Assembly: GCA_027943245.1 (NCBI GenBank)
Contig: JANDJZ010000145.1
Coordinates: 1-47,500 of the forward strand
Direction: 5' to 3'
From: Acanthamoeba sp. SK_2022b
Lineage: Eukaryota > Discosea > Longamoebia > Acanthamoebidae
Length of the DNA: 47,500 bases
Below are positions 1 through 10,324 of this stretch, one piece after another (position 1 is the stretch's first letter; every line of letters begins with the position of its first letter). Position numbers and translations under genes: made by a program. The notes below the pieces were generated by a model. It was not told the DNA's origin, did not search any database, and saw nothing but the letters and a program-made list of their open reading frames with translations.

Positions 1-37
1 CTGCATCACCCAACACACGTGAGGCCTCCAGTCAATG

Positions 38-38
<1 letters not shown>

Positions 39-88
<50 letters not shown>
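39..88. repeat. (CA)n microsatellite in intron
   Basis: About 25 CA units directly upstream of the splice acceptor (CGACGCAG) of the first visible reductase exon. It is intronic and on the sense strand reads CA. Confidence 0.9.
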
Positions 89-90
<2 letters not shown>

Positions 91-113
91 TCGCACTCAC
101 ACACACGACGCAG

Positions 114-478
114 TGGCAAGACTTGGCCGCAGGCAGGCTCACCGAGGTGGACCACCTCAATGGCGTGATTCAGCGGCTCGGGCGGTACGGCCTTGGACAC
201 GCCACGCGCGCGAGCAGGCATGCGTGGACTGACTGCGCTCGCGCGGGCGCGGCAGTGAGAAGAACGTGCCAACGCCCGTCCACGATGCGGTGGTGGCCAC
301 GATCCGCGAGGCCGAGCGAGAGGGGCAGAGCCCGCGGCTGGAGCCCCGCCAGCTCTACGAACGGATCGTGGGCCGACCGTTCGACCGATCGCACCGCCAC
401 CGACCGCGTGCACTGCTCGTGCGCCTGCTGCTCGCCGTCATTGCGGCCGCTCTGCTCTCGTTGGTGGCTCTGTTGTAG
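114..478 (+). CDS. 2-dehydropantoate 2-reductase (ketopantoate reductase), 3' part only
   Basis: C-terminal end of a ketopantoate reductase, the NADPH enzyme reducing ketopantoate to pantoate in pantothenate/CoA synthesis. Two exons are visible, about 114-184 and 256-478, separated by a GTACGG...GGCAG intron whose removal restores the frame. Family signatures across the junction are WQDLAAGR-TEVDHLNG, then RLGREKNVPTPVHDAV; these match the helical C-terminal domain, where the TE-D--NG segment lines the substrate pocket. The upstream part lies outside the window, and positions 1-113 are intron containing a CA run. After the reductase domain the protein ends in about 23 hydrophobic residues (ALLVRLLLAVIAAALLSLVALL, stop at 476-478) preceded by Arg/His, which looks like a tail anchor. 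Bacterial family members are soluble and end before this point. Identity is firm; membrane anchoring is inferred. Confidence 0.85.
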
Positions 479-631
479 CTTGCAATATATTTATATTTTT
501 ATACTATTTTTATTTTTGTTTTATTTTATTTTATTTATTTTGAGTGAAGTACTTACCCCACAGGCGTGCCCGCGCTGTGGCTTATCATTTTTATTTTATT
601 TTATTTTATTTTATTTAAACTTCTTCGCTTT
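479..631. other. Convergent intergenic spacer with TTTTA repeats
   Basis: Spacer between the stop codons of the reductase (+) and the cyclin (-). It holds two T-rich blocks (about 488-540 and 588-620) built mostly of TTTTA units, likely the 3' UTRs and poly(A) regions of both genes. Between them is a GC-rich island with a 6-bp inverted repeat, CCACAG...CTGTGG, at about 559-581. Confidence 0.5.
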
Positions 632-2148
632 TCATAACACACAACCTGATCTGTACAGAGAAGCCACACGAACAGACAGAGAGAGCGGGCAGGCAGGCAC
701 GCCGGGCTTCCTCAGTGCGGCCCGCTGTGGAGGGAGGGCGAGAGAGAGAGAGAGAGGAGGCCTTGAGAGTCGTCGCACACGAGGCAACGAGGCCGGCTGC
801 GGTGGTGGAGAGAGCGCGTACCCGTCTTCCGAGGAGGCGCTGCCGGTGGACGCCCCCGACGCGCTGCCGTCGCCGCGCATCGACGCCAGGCTGGGCGCGG
901 TCTCGTAGAGGTCCAGGATCTGGCTGCTCACCTCTGATTGGAGGAGGGAGGGCAGGAGGGAGAGGGGGGGGGGCGATGACATCACAGCTGATCACCGCGG
1001 GGGAGGGAAGGAGAGAGGCCAGCTACCTTCGATGAGGTCCTTGGGCATGTTGATGAGCTCAAAGAGGCTGGCGGGCTCGCCGTTTCGAGTGACGTTGAAG
1101 CCGAGACACTTGACCGAGAGGTACAGCGCGGCGCCGGCGATCAGCCGCGGGTCGTAGTTGAGGCAGACCTCCGTCCGCAGGCTGCTCCCCCACCACCACC
1201 ACCACCGCCGCCGCCCAACGCCACACACGAGAGGGAGAGTGATCAGGTCAGAGGCGAGCGAGACGCGCTCCCAGCACTGTTGTTGGGGGGCCATGCCTGT
1301 CGTTGACGAAGTTCCACGAGATCTGGATCAAGTCCTTGTTGTTGGCTGGCCGCCGGCGCAACACACACACACACACACACACACACATGATGAGGTAAGG
1401 CTGTGTTGGCCGGAGCGGGCAGAGGGGGAAAGAGGGCAACGCGTACGGTCGACGGCCTTGGCCAGGCTGACGAGGTAGTGGTAGGGGTGGTCCACCGCCA
1501 GGCTGATGTTGGTCACCAGCAGCCGCTCGTGCCAAATGACGCCCTCCCTGAACCGCATGAATTGCTGGGCAGAGGCCACCCACCACACCACAGGCATAGC
1601 GCATCGAGATGTCACACGAGGCGGGGAGACCCTCTCTATGCGAGTAGTAGAAGTAGAAGTAGTACCGGCGAGTCGGCATGGAGCACTTCCTTGCGTGCGG
1701 CGTAGTGGGTAGCGAGGATGACGTCTCGCACCTTCTTGGGCACCTCCTCCACCTGGGAAAGGCAAGCAATGGTGGTTTGAGTGGTGGGGGGGGGTTGTGA
1801 GACAAGAGGCGCATGCTACTCGAGGACAGGTGGGCCGAACCTTGGAGGCGAGGAAGAGGCACGCCATGACCATGACAAGACGGTCGTGCTCGTGCAGGGA
1901 GTTGCACGAAAAGAAACGGTGAAAGAACGTTGCTGCAGTCGCTATCACCATCTGCGGGCTATATCGTTCGTTTGAGATGTTATTTTGAAATTTAAAAAAG
2001 AGAAATAGGGTGGCAGGAGATTGTACAGTTTGAGTTCCTGGCCAGCTTTCTGTATGGTGACGATGCAGGCACGCACCCGCAGTGCCCTCTTCTGCTGCTC
2101 CGTCTTCCCATGCACGGAGGGCGACATGGGCGTGCGGCCTGGCTCCAT
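632..2148 (-). CDS. Cyclin T/K-like protein
   Basis: Cyclin of the transcriptional (T/K) type. Cyclin T partners CDK9 in P-TEFb, which phosphorylates RNA polymerase II. Seven exons keep frame: 2148-2027, 1958-1841, 1752-1666, 1564-1447, 1345-1297, 1181-1027 and 933-632, giving about 316 residues. The N-terminal cyclin box reads QKAGQELKLPQMVIATA, FFHRFFSCNSLHEHD and ACLFLASKVEEVPKKVRDV. The second fold has QISWNFVNDSLRTEVCLNY and LIAGAALYLSVKCLGF. These match cyclin T/K (compare WNFVNDGLRTTLCLQ of the family). The intron after exon 5 starts with GC instead of GT. The Ser/Pro-rich last exon is the least certain part; another donor (GGGTACGC) near 820 could change the C-terminus. Subfamily T versus K cannot be settled here. 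Start chosen at the first ATG before QQKRALRVRAC. Confidence 0.85.
1361..1387. repeat. (AC)n microsatellite in cyclin intron
   Basis: About 13 AC units on the plus strand, so TG on the sense strand, lying about 15 bp upstream of the acceptor of cyclin exon 5. Confidence 0.85.
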
Positions 2149-2258
2149 CTTTCTTTTCTCAGATACAGCTCAAAGAGAAAATCATTTTCTTGTACTAGAA
2201 AAAAGAAATTGTTGTGTGCGCCAGCGCCACACAGACAACAAAGACGAATTGATAGACA
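2149..2258. promoter_or_regulatory. Short divergent promoter region
   Basis: 110 bp separate the cyclin start codon (-) from the start of the small plus-strand gene. Both promoters and 5' UTRs must fit here. The plus-strand leader is A-rich (ACAACAAAGACGAATTG just upstream of the ATG). No TATA box is evident. Inferred from gene arrangement only. Confidence 0.45.
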
Positions 2259-2543
2259 ATGGCCACCCTGCTCCGGCTCAGCCCCCTCAAGCCCCTGCGC
2301 CACTTGCACAATGTCACGCCCCTCGGTGCTGCGTTCGATCTCCGCTCGACCACCCGTCTGATCAACGGCCCCACCGAGTTCGGACATGGACTCCCCGATG
2401 CCCCCCACGCCGCCGAGGCTGGTCACGCCTTGCCGTCGACCCCCGTTGGTGCCCTTCCTTCGCTCCAGCTCACCTCCCGCACCGCTGTTGGCGTTACTCG
2501 CGGCCCCCGCGTCAATGTCTCTTCTCGCAGGCAATTCGAGTAG
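2259..2543 (+). CDS. Small hypothetical protein, possible mitochondrial presequence
   Basis: Single-exon frame of 94 residues, not recognised. The N-terminus (MATLLRLSPLKPLRHLH) is rich in Leu and Arg/Lys and lacks acidic residues for about 28 positions, as expected of a mitochondrial targeting peptide. The rest is low in complexity: Pro, Ala, Thr, with SRRQFE at the end. An A-rich leader precedes the ATG, and an AT-rich tail (ACTTTATTGTG) about 20 bp after the stop could be a 3' end. It lies between two well-supported genes and uses codons like them. It could be a species-specific protein or a chance frame; function unknown. Confidence 0.5.
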   Translation: MATLLRLSPLKPLRHLHNVTPLGAAFDLRSTTRLINGPTEFGHGLPDAPHAAEAGHALPSTPVGALPSLQLTSRTAVGVTRGPRVNVSSRRQFE

Positions 2544-2776
2544 ATTACATAAATTCCCGACACTTTATTGTGCCTCTCCCCCTCTGATCCCTTGTTGCGA
2601 ACAACTTATGATCGAATCTTGGAGAGAAGAAGCACCACCCTGATTGCGGCGAAACGCCTCCGGGCACATCACCTTCGCCGCTAGGCTTGTCGCCGACACC
2701 AGCTGCGTGCCCCATAAAAAAAGTTAATTTTCACCAGCGGCAGAAACGAAACACAACAAGCAATAAACTCAACAAG

Positions 2777-3875
2777 ATGGCACAGAGCGACAGCAAGCTT
2801 ACTCTCTACACGAACCCAATCTGCCCCTTTGCGCACCGCGCCCTCCTCACTGCCACCGAGAAGGGTCTCTCGTTTGAGACCGTCGTTATCCCTCTGGGCG
2901 GTGATAAGCCCGACTGGTAGGCCTGGCTCTGCTTCTAAAGATGCTTCACTTCGTGTAGTGATCCATCTTCAATCCGTGTGCTCAGGTATTTGAAGGTCAA
3001 CCCCAGAGGCACCGTTCCTACCCTGACCCATGGCCAGCACACCATCCACGAATCTGTACAGCCCCGCCTCCCTTCCATCCTTTATGCAAAGGCGCATGCC
3101 TCACCATGGGTGGTCGCCAGCTGTTGATCACCGAGTACTTGGACGACGCCTTCCCCGAGGCCAGCCCTCGCCTTCTGCCCAGCGATCCCTACCTCAGGTA
3201 CGCAGGGCCGCTACACGCGCCACAACGAATGGCACGCGCGAGCTCACTGTGGTTTGCTCTCGCTGCCTGTTCTGCTTCTGTGCGCAGATACGCCTCGCGG
3301 TTCATCGTTGACCAGTTCGGCTCGCAGCTCATTCCCGCTCTGTACCAGCTCCTCAAGAACCAGGTACGAGCTTGGCCTTGTTCTTTCTACTTTGCTTCAT
3401 CTTCCACTCGTTCTACTTTGAGCTCCGCCTGACCCCGTTGCTGTTGTCGACTCGTGTTGCAGGATCGCTCCCAAGACGAGAAGATCAAAGAGGAGCTCAC
3501 CAAGAAGTTCAAGTCGTTCCTCGAGCTCTACTCGGCCCAGGCCGGCGAGGGCCCCTTCTTCCTTGGCCAGAACATCTCCCTGGTAGCTATCGCTCATCAC
3601 CTTCTTCATCCTACTCGTTTCTCGTGCTGCTGCTCTCGCTCACCACTCGAGTTGTGGCTGGCTCTACGCAACAGGCCGACGTTGCCATTCTGCCGTTCAT
3701 CGGGCGCTTCGCGGTGACGTTGCCCCACTACCGCGACTTTGACGTGCTGAGCGTCGACGAGCGCCTCAAGAAGTGGCACGACGCCTTTGTGAGCCGACCG
3801 TCCTGGCAGCAGACCTTCCCCCGCCCCGACGACGTCATCCAAGCCTACGCCAAATACGCCAACCCCACCCAGTAA
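2777..3875 (+). CDS. Glutathione S-transferase, omega/lambda/DHAR-like
   Basis: Thioredoxin-fold glutathione transferase of 227 residues. Six exons keep frame: 2777-2916, 2986-3055, 3121-3197, 3288-3363, 3463-3582 and 3675-3875. The N-terminal fold has LYTNPICPFAHRALLTATEK; the CPFA motif with a cysteine at the active site is the hallmark of omega, lambda and dehydroascorbate-reductase-type GSTs, which act by thiol transfer rather than Ser/Tyr-based conjugation. Also present are NPRGTVPTL (cis-Pro loop) and HESLLITEYLDDAFPE (glutathione contact ES). The helical C-terminal domain includes FLGQNISLADVAILPFIGRF. Probably cytosolic; no targeting peptide or membrane segment. The class assignment rests on CPFA and is less certain than the family. 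Confidence 0.9.
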
Positions 3876-3911
3876 GCGAGCGAATCGACAGTATGCCTAC
3901 TGATATTCGAT

Positions 3912-3942
<31 letters not shown>

Positions 3943-3943
3943 C
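3912..3943. repeat. (CAA)n trinucleotide repeat
   Basis: About ten ACA/CAA units starting 37 bp after the GST stop codon, within its probable 3' UTR. AT-rich sequence follows to about 4050. Confidence 0.85.
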
Positions 3944-4084
3944 CATGTTCATCTAGAACTCTCTTCAATGAACAAACATACCCTTTACAACAATTTATTT
4001 ATGAATTCTTTTATTATTTATTCGAATTTTGCGTATATCAACAACACTTGACTTGCTCCAAGCTTGAGCACCCGTAGCTGCCAT

Positions 4085-7000
4085 TCACCGCTCCTGCGAC
4101 TCCTTGGGCCCGGCGGCTTCGTCTTCCTCCTTTTTTTCCTCTTCTTTCACCTCCTCATCGTCGGTGTCGGGCTTCTTGTCCTCCTCCCCTGCCGGGTGAT
4201 GGTGGTGGAAGTGATGCTTCATCTTCTCCTCGAGGCCGTGGGCCATGTGCGCGATCTCCTCCTTGAGGTCCACCCTGCACAGCCCACAGCGACCAAGGTG
4301 AGACATTCCAGTCATACTTTCCAAACCGTGAGGCGGGCAAAGGCGTACTTGGTCTCCTCCTCCTCCTCCTCGGCAGCCTTTTCGGCCGGCGCGGCGACGG
4401 CGCCTTCCTCTTCAACAGCGGCGGCGGTCTCCTCTTTAACGGGGCGGACCAGCTGCATGGACACTCGGTAGAGGTGCTGGCCGATCTGCACCTCGCCGCG
4501 CATGACCGCTCTCACCACGAACTTGATGATGTCCATGGGCGGGTACCTGTGTGGCCAAGTGGCGTCCATTCAGCGATCGATACACGCAGACATGAGGAAT
4601 GCATGGAATGTCGTAGCGACTGCCGTACCAGATGATGCACCAGACCCAGGCGAGCAGCACCCAGCCCCAGCCGGAGCCGTAGAAGTCGGTCTCGCCGTCC
4701 CACGGGAAGCCTCCCAGGCCGTAGGCGCCCAGGATGGTGGCGATGATCTGCGCCACGCAGAAGGCGATGACGACCGGGATGCCCGGCGGCTCGCGCCACA
4801 CCATCCACGAGAAGCCCTGGGTGCGGGTCACGAAGACCGTGGCGAGGCCGCTGACCGACACCTGGAGGTAGATGAGCCCGCGGGCGTCCTCGTCGGAGAG
4901 AACGGGCAGCCCAAAGATGTCGGCGAACACGTTCGTGTGGACCGCCAAGTGGAACAGGATCACCGTCGAGGCCGTCAGATACGTGCCCAGCGCTGTAATA
5001 GGTGGATTGGTGGTTGAGTGAGCGGGGGGGGGGCAGCTGATTGGGCTCCACGGGTCATAAAACGAACCAATGGCAGTGCCGAATATCTCGAGGAGATTCC
5101 ACATTTCGGGTTTGCGACTGGGCTTGACCCGATCCTTGGAGATGGTGAGCATCGACCCGTCGTTACAGATGGCAAAGGCCACGGTCGCGATGGTCGGGAA
5201 ATACCTGGTATCGACCACCAAATAAGATGTACATCGTATTTATACAAATTGTCAGCCATTGATGCGAGCGTGGGTCAATACACGTCGGCAAGGCGTACCA
5301 GTCGTAGGCCAGAGTCAAGATGACAAAGGTCATCACGATTCGCACGCTGACACTGATGCTGTACATGCTGTAGTTCTGCCAAATGGAGAATCGAGTGAGA
5401 CCTTGCAAGATCATGGAGCAACATTGGAACAGTGGATTGGAACCTTCATCCTCTGGAAGATCTTACGCGAACCGATGATGGCGTCGATGATCACGCTGAG
5501 TCCCTCCTTGGTGAGCACGATATCGGACGCTGTACGGGAAGGCGAGTCGCCCAAGGGTCAGCACCCCTCCCTCTCCTCTCCCCCCGCCACACACATAGAA
5601 CGGGAAGCAATACCTCCGCGCGCGGCGTCGGTAGCGCCGGAGACGGCAATGCCGATGTTGGCCTTCTTGAGGGCGGGCGCGTCGTTGACTCCGTCGCCGG
5701 TCATGCCCACGATCCGATTTCCCTTCTGGAGCCTCTCCACAATCGTGTGCTTGTCCTCGGGAAACACCTTCGAGGACAGTCTCGTCATCATCAGTCTTGT
5801 AAATTAACAAAAGATAAATATAAAATAAACGATTTAAAAAAATAAATAAAAATTAAGCTGTACTAAGGTTTACCTGAGCAAAGCCGTGGGCCTGGTGGAT
5901 GATCTCGTTAAGGTGGAGGCCGGTCTCCTGGTAGGCCTTGTCGGCGTCCTTCATGTACTCGGCCGGGTAGATGGCCGTGCCCATGCCGAGGATGCGGGCC
6001 GTCTCCTTGGCGATGGTGAGGTGGTCGCCGGTGATCATCTTGACCTCGACGCCCAGCTCCTCGGCCCGGCGGATGGTCTCTAGAGTGTCGTCGCGCGGGG
6101 GATCGAACATGGGGATGAGGCCCGTCATCGTCCACCCATTTCCTGAACATCATCAACAACAATCGCACGTTCATATTAGTCTATGACCTTATCTTTTGTG
6201 TTGCATGGTAACCTATCACTCTGCAACCTACCGTTTTCGTCGGCGATTGCAACGCCCAGAGTTCGGTAGCCCGCCTTGCCCAGGCGCTCGATGTCCTGAA
6301 CCAATGGCGTACACTCATGAGGATGACGTGGCATGACGTGGGGGACATGCGAGATAGAGACGCACCTCGTGCACGCGATCACTGATCTTGGAGGCGTTCT
6401 CGGACAGGTTGAGGATCACCTGCGGGGCGCCCTTGGTCGTGTGGAAGACCTCGCCGTCGGGGCTCTGCACCTTGGCCACGGTCTTCTTGCCCACCGGATC
6501 AAAGGGCGTGTACTTGAGCGTCTTGAACTTCTTCAGCAGCTCCTTCTGCTCGTCCGTGCACGATCCCACCATCGCTGTGCATCATCATTGCCACGTCAGC
6601 CACGGTAACTTCATTCTCTCTCTCTCTCTCTCTCCCGCTCCTCTAGGTTGGCAAGGGGAGTGGAACGAACCAATATCGATGGCGTCGCCGTTCTCGGGTT
6701 TCGCGGCCAGTGCGGCGTCGAACATGACGTCAGCGATCTGGAAATAAAAAAACATCTCACCCAATCAGAATGAGGGCGTCAATGATGTAAGGTGTGGGGT
6801 CGTGCAAGTTGTCACAACGCACCTCGCCGACGTAGGCCACGGGATGGGACACGGAGAGCTCGTTCTTGGTGAGCGTTCCGGTCTTGTCCGAGCACAGGAC
6901 CTCCATGCTGCACGCGACACCACCGTTGTGAGGCAAGGCAGACGCATTGGGCCAGAGAAAAGAGGGAGAGGGAGGGGGGTGAGAGGCGAACCCGGCGATC

Positions 7001-8732
7001 TCTTCGACGGCGGTGAGGCGGGAGACGATGGCCTTCTTCTTGGCGAGGGCGCTGGCGCCGAGGGCCATCGTCACGGAGAGAATGGTGGGCATGGCGATGG
7101 GCAGTCCGCCCACGACCAGCACCAGCATGTTGTTCAGGGGAGCGCACGCGGCGTTCACGACGCCTGTTAGGACACAAGGGGGACATGAGTTGTAGACACG
7201 AAGAGGAGGCCGATGGTCATGAGACGAGATGTACCAGTGCACGGCTTGCCTCTAATAGCGAATTGCATGACAAGTTCGGCGATGCAACCGAGAATGACCA
7301 CGGAGATACAGAAGTAGCCGATACTCTGCGAAAGGGAACAGATACGCGTGAGCCACCAGCACGCCATGACGAACCCGCGAGCGGGAGGTCACCTTGAGGA
7401 TGACGCCGATGTGGCTCTTCTTTTCCGACTGCTGGACCAGCTTGGCGGCCTTGCCAAAGAACGTGTTGGCGCCAGTGGCGTGCACCACCGCCCGCATTTC
7501 TCCCTGCTTGACTGTAGCATTTGTACATTTATTTATTTATTTATTTATTTATTTGCATTAATTATTTCATTATTTTGTCAGTAACGCCGACAAGGTGGGA
7601 AACCGAGGACAGAGGGTATACCTATGGATCCCGAGTAGAGGTCATCGCCGGGGTATCGATTCACGGGCAGAGACTCGCCGGTGAGCGATGACTGGTCGAC
7701 CTTGAGCGAGTCGCCGTCGTCGAGCAGGTAGCAGTCGGCGGGGATGACGTCACCAAGCCGGAGCAACACAACGTCGCCCGGCACCTGATCAAGGGGAGTC
7801 CCATGGTCAGTCGCTGCTATATGTAGCACACACACGACCCTTGCACGTACGAGATCCACGGAGGGAGTGCCCGCTTTGACCTCGCCGTCACGCAGACACT
7901 TGCAGGTGGGCGCGAGCTGCTTCTCGAGCGCAGCCACGGCGTTGCCCGACGTGTAGTCCTCGTAGAAACCTATCATCCATGACCGAAGAGGGGGTGAGAG
8001 GTAAGACCGTAGGTAGACCTACTCCGCCCCACCACTCTCCGGTAGCAATACCGATGCAGGCGTTGAGGAGGAGCAGGCCGGTGATGAGGATGCCGTCGAC
8101 GTAGTCCACGAGCACGAACGACAGCACGGCGGCGAATTCCATGGCCCTGCGCGCGCATAATTTGTCACGGAGATGAGGACTGGAAGCGAGGGTTGTGGTG
8201 GGAGGTCTGGCTACCATGCCAACGGGTTCCAAAAGAAGTAGAGAAACTTGAGGATCAGACTGGGCCTCTTGTTCGGGAGCGCATTGGGTCTGAACTGGGC
8301 CAACAATTCCTGGTAGTGTGCGTAGTTGTAGCGGGATGAGGACACTCACGTGTGGTGCGGTGGTTGACTTCGATTACCTTTGCTTTTTCCGACGAGAGAC
8401 CCTCTCGCGAAGAGCCCTCGGGTAGACTGCCTAGCCGGTCATCGACCCTATCAAGTTCACGTGTGGTCCCAAACCAAGTGAGCGTCAGATATCTCCAGAT
8501 AGTCGACAAAAAAACGTCGTACGCACTTTGCGGCGGCGTCCTTTCCCTCTCCTTCGTCCTTGTCCTTGTCCTTACCCTTGCCCTTCTCCCCCTCGCCCTC
8601 CCCCTCTTTCTCGCTCTTCTTCGAGCCCTCGCCCTCCTTTTCCGATTGCTCACCGTCAGAGTGAGTGTCTCCTTCATGATCCACGACTTCGCCTTCTTCG
8701 TGGCCGTCGTGGTCCGGTTCTTTCTCGTCCAT
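4085..8732 (-). CDS. P-type proton ATPase (P3A, plasma-membrane H+-ATPase)
   Basis: ATP-driven proton pump of the PMA/AHA group, about 1,000 residues over roughly 18-20 exons. Order along the protein: a highly charged Glu/Lys/Gly N-terminus (8732-8530); [11 protein letters not shown] and the first membrane pair (8255-8060); the actuator loop with [10 protein letters not shown] (about 7660-7690); the second membrane pair (7380-7080); [14 protein letters not shown] with the phosphorylated Asp (about 6870-6895); the nucleotide-binding domain with KGAPQVIL (about 6430); the hinge [16 protein letters not shown] (about 5655-5710); then six C-terminal membrane segments. P3A-specific sequence is [20 protein letters not shown] (about 5105-5165), keeping the transmembrane Asp. 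The C-terminal tail (4440-4085) is odd: a Glu/Ala-rich stretch, then [10 protein letters not shown] and an acidic end. Some introns are AT-rich (5800-5870). Identity is firm; exact exon edges were not all resolved. Confidence 0.93.
7528..7554. repeat. (ATTT)n repeat in H+-ATPase intron
   Basis: Six to seven ATTT units within an AT-rich intron of the proton ATPase gene, between the exons coding for the actuator region and for [15 protein letters not shown]. Confidence 0.8.
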
Positions 8733-9154
8733 TATCGAGGTGAGGTCTTCTTTCTAAGATGAAGGTGCAGTGATGGCTGACGTATACGTGGTCGGGTCTG
8801 GTGTGGATTGTGAAAATGCTAAAGAGCGACACCCCTATTCCCCTTCAGCCCTGTATGTCGCCAGCCGCGCGGGCCATTGCGGAGCGATTCGGCGGCGAGC
8901 CCAGACGGGATTCACCTGTGATTTCCGCGTGTTTGATGCCTGCGCTTTCTCATTGGCCCAGATATCCTGCGGGACCAATTGGTGCGCTTCTGACCTCATA
9001 TATTGGAATAACAATTGAGCGCACGAACAAGCTCGCGAACGCTGCACTGCAGCACGAGGACCAACCCCCCCCCCCCCAAAGGCGATTTCCGCGCGAAACC
9101 TCGGGAAGCACGAATGGTGATGACGACAATGATGATGACGATGATGAAGGGAGG
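8733..9154. other. Intergenic region upstream of H+-ATPase
   Basis: 422 bp holding the proton-ATPase promoter and 5' UTR (minus strand) and the 3' UTR of the acyltransferase-like gene. A CCAATTGG palindrome lies at about 8977-8984, and a run of C at 9064-9077. Plus-strand reading frames here have no recognisable content. No promoter motif is assigned with confidence. Confidence 0.4.
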
Positions 9155-10324
9155 TCACCACCAAGACGAGGCGACGGGAGTGGGCGTGGGCGTGGGAGTC
9201 GAGGTCACCCAGATGTTGAAGAAGTAGGTGGGCTGCCCGGAAGACGATGAAGGCGCGTGGTGGTCGTGATGTTGGTGGTCGGCGGCAAAGTAGAGCGGGA
9301 GCGTGAGGTAGAGGGCCAGCCAGAAGAGGCCCATGCCGGCCCACTTGCGCACGTTGGCCGCAGGCAGCGCCACGTCGCGGGCCTTCTGGAGCTGTTGGCC
9401 CACGAAAAGCAGCAGATGGGCGGACGACGCGGGAGGGGCCGACATGGCGTCGGCTTCGGCGAGGAGGGCCTGGAGGAGGACGAGGAGCGCGTGCAGGGAG
9501 AAGAACAGGAGGACGGAGAAGACCAGCTGTCGCTCGACGACGAAGTAGATCATGAAGTTGAGCAGGCCCACGACCACCAGGTAGAGCGGCAGACCGGTCA
9601 GCGCGCGTCGCACGGCCTCCTTCTCCCTCGTCATGGGCGGCGGAGGCGACGGAACGACGGATCGTATGAGGGCGGACAGGGCATCGTGGAGGCCCGTGTT
9701 GTAGCGGCGGCCCCAGAAGTCGCCCAGTGACGCCGAGAAGTAGGGATCGTAGAAGGCCTCGGCGATGTTGTAGTACACCAACGACGCGTCGCTGGCGCCG
9801 CCGTCGACGCTCCCCGAGGTCTGTGCTTCGGTATCGCGCACCATGGCCCACCCGAAGCCGGCCAGGACAAAGTCGAGCAGAGCCGAGAAGGCCAGGAAGT
9901 GGATGGCGCCGTGAACGAAGAGGAAGTGGGCGTTGTCGAGCCACGGCAGGTAGTAGAGGGCCCACGACAGCGTGAGCCCCACGAAGACGTGGACCAAACG
10001 CACGAGGAAGGCCAGCACGAGCTTGGTGGCGCCACGAATGCCGCGCTTGATGGCCAGCTCGCGTGGGAAGATGAACACGAAGCCGTCCTTGTCGTCGTCG
10101 CTCTTGAGGATGACTTTAAGGATGCTCGCCACGTAGTGGACGATTCCCTTGAAGTCGCCGCGGGCGAGGAGGTCGGTGGTCTTGCGGCGGATAGAGACGA
10201 GGTCGAGAGGCTCCTCCTCGACGCCGACGTCAAGGGTAAGGCCGGCTACGGTCTCCTTCTTATGGCGACGGATGGAGAGCGGGTTCTTGACGCGTACGCT
10301 ACGCTCCAGCTCCGGCTGGCGCAA
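9155..10324 (-). CDS. Wax-synthase-like membrane O-acyltransferase
   Basis: Polytopic membrane protein whose best clue is SLGDFWGRRYNTGLHDALS (about 9680-9735), matching the DFWGRRWN motif of the plant wax synthase/long-chain-alcohol O-acyltransferase domain in the MBOAT superfamily. That domain joins fatty acyl-CoA to long-chain alcohols. Hydrophobic segments include VLAFLVRLVHVFVGLTLSWA, FLAFSALLDFVLAGFGWA, LYLVVVGLLNFMIYFVV, LLFFSLHALLVLLQALL and LFWLALYLTLPLYFA. About 100 soluble, basic residues precede the first segment. The open frame begins at 10324 without an ATG, so an upstream exon is missing from this model; the acceptor is probably near 10335 (CTGCGCAG). The C-terminus ends in short Thr-Pro repeats. 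The family is likely, the substrate unknown. Confidence 0.6.
   Translation of the reverse strand: MRQPELERSVRVKNPLSIRRHKKETVAGLTLDVGVEEEPLDLVSIRRKTTDLLARGDFKGIVHYVASILKVILKSDDDKDGFVFIFPRELAIKRGIRGATKLVLAFLVRLVHVFVGLTLSWALYYLPWLDNAHFLFVHGAIHFLAFSALLDFVLAGFGWAMVRDTEAQTSGSVDGGASDASLVYYNIAEAFYDPYFSASLGDFWGRRYNTGLHDALSALIRSVVPSPPPPMTREKEAVRRALTGLPLYLVVVGLLNFMIYFVVERQLVFSVLLFFSLHALLVLLQALLAEADAMSAPPASSAHLLLFVGQQLQKARDVALPAANVRKWAGMGLFWLALYLTLPLYFAADHQHHDHHAPSSSSGQPTYFFNIWVTSTPTPTPTPVASSWW

Noticed and set aside
8770..9018. Plus-strand 82-residue frame upstream of the proton ATPase
   Set aside because: No recognisable domain, no splice support, and it occupies the promoter of the minus-strand pump gene. 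Probably chance.
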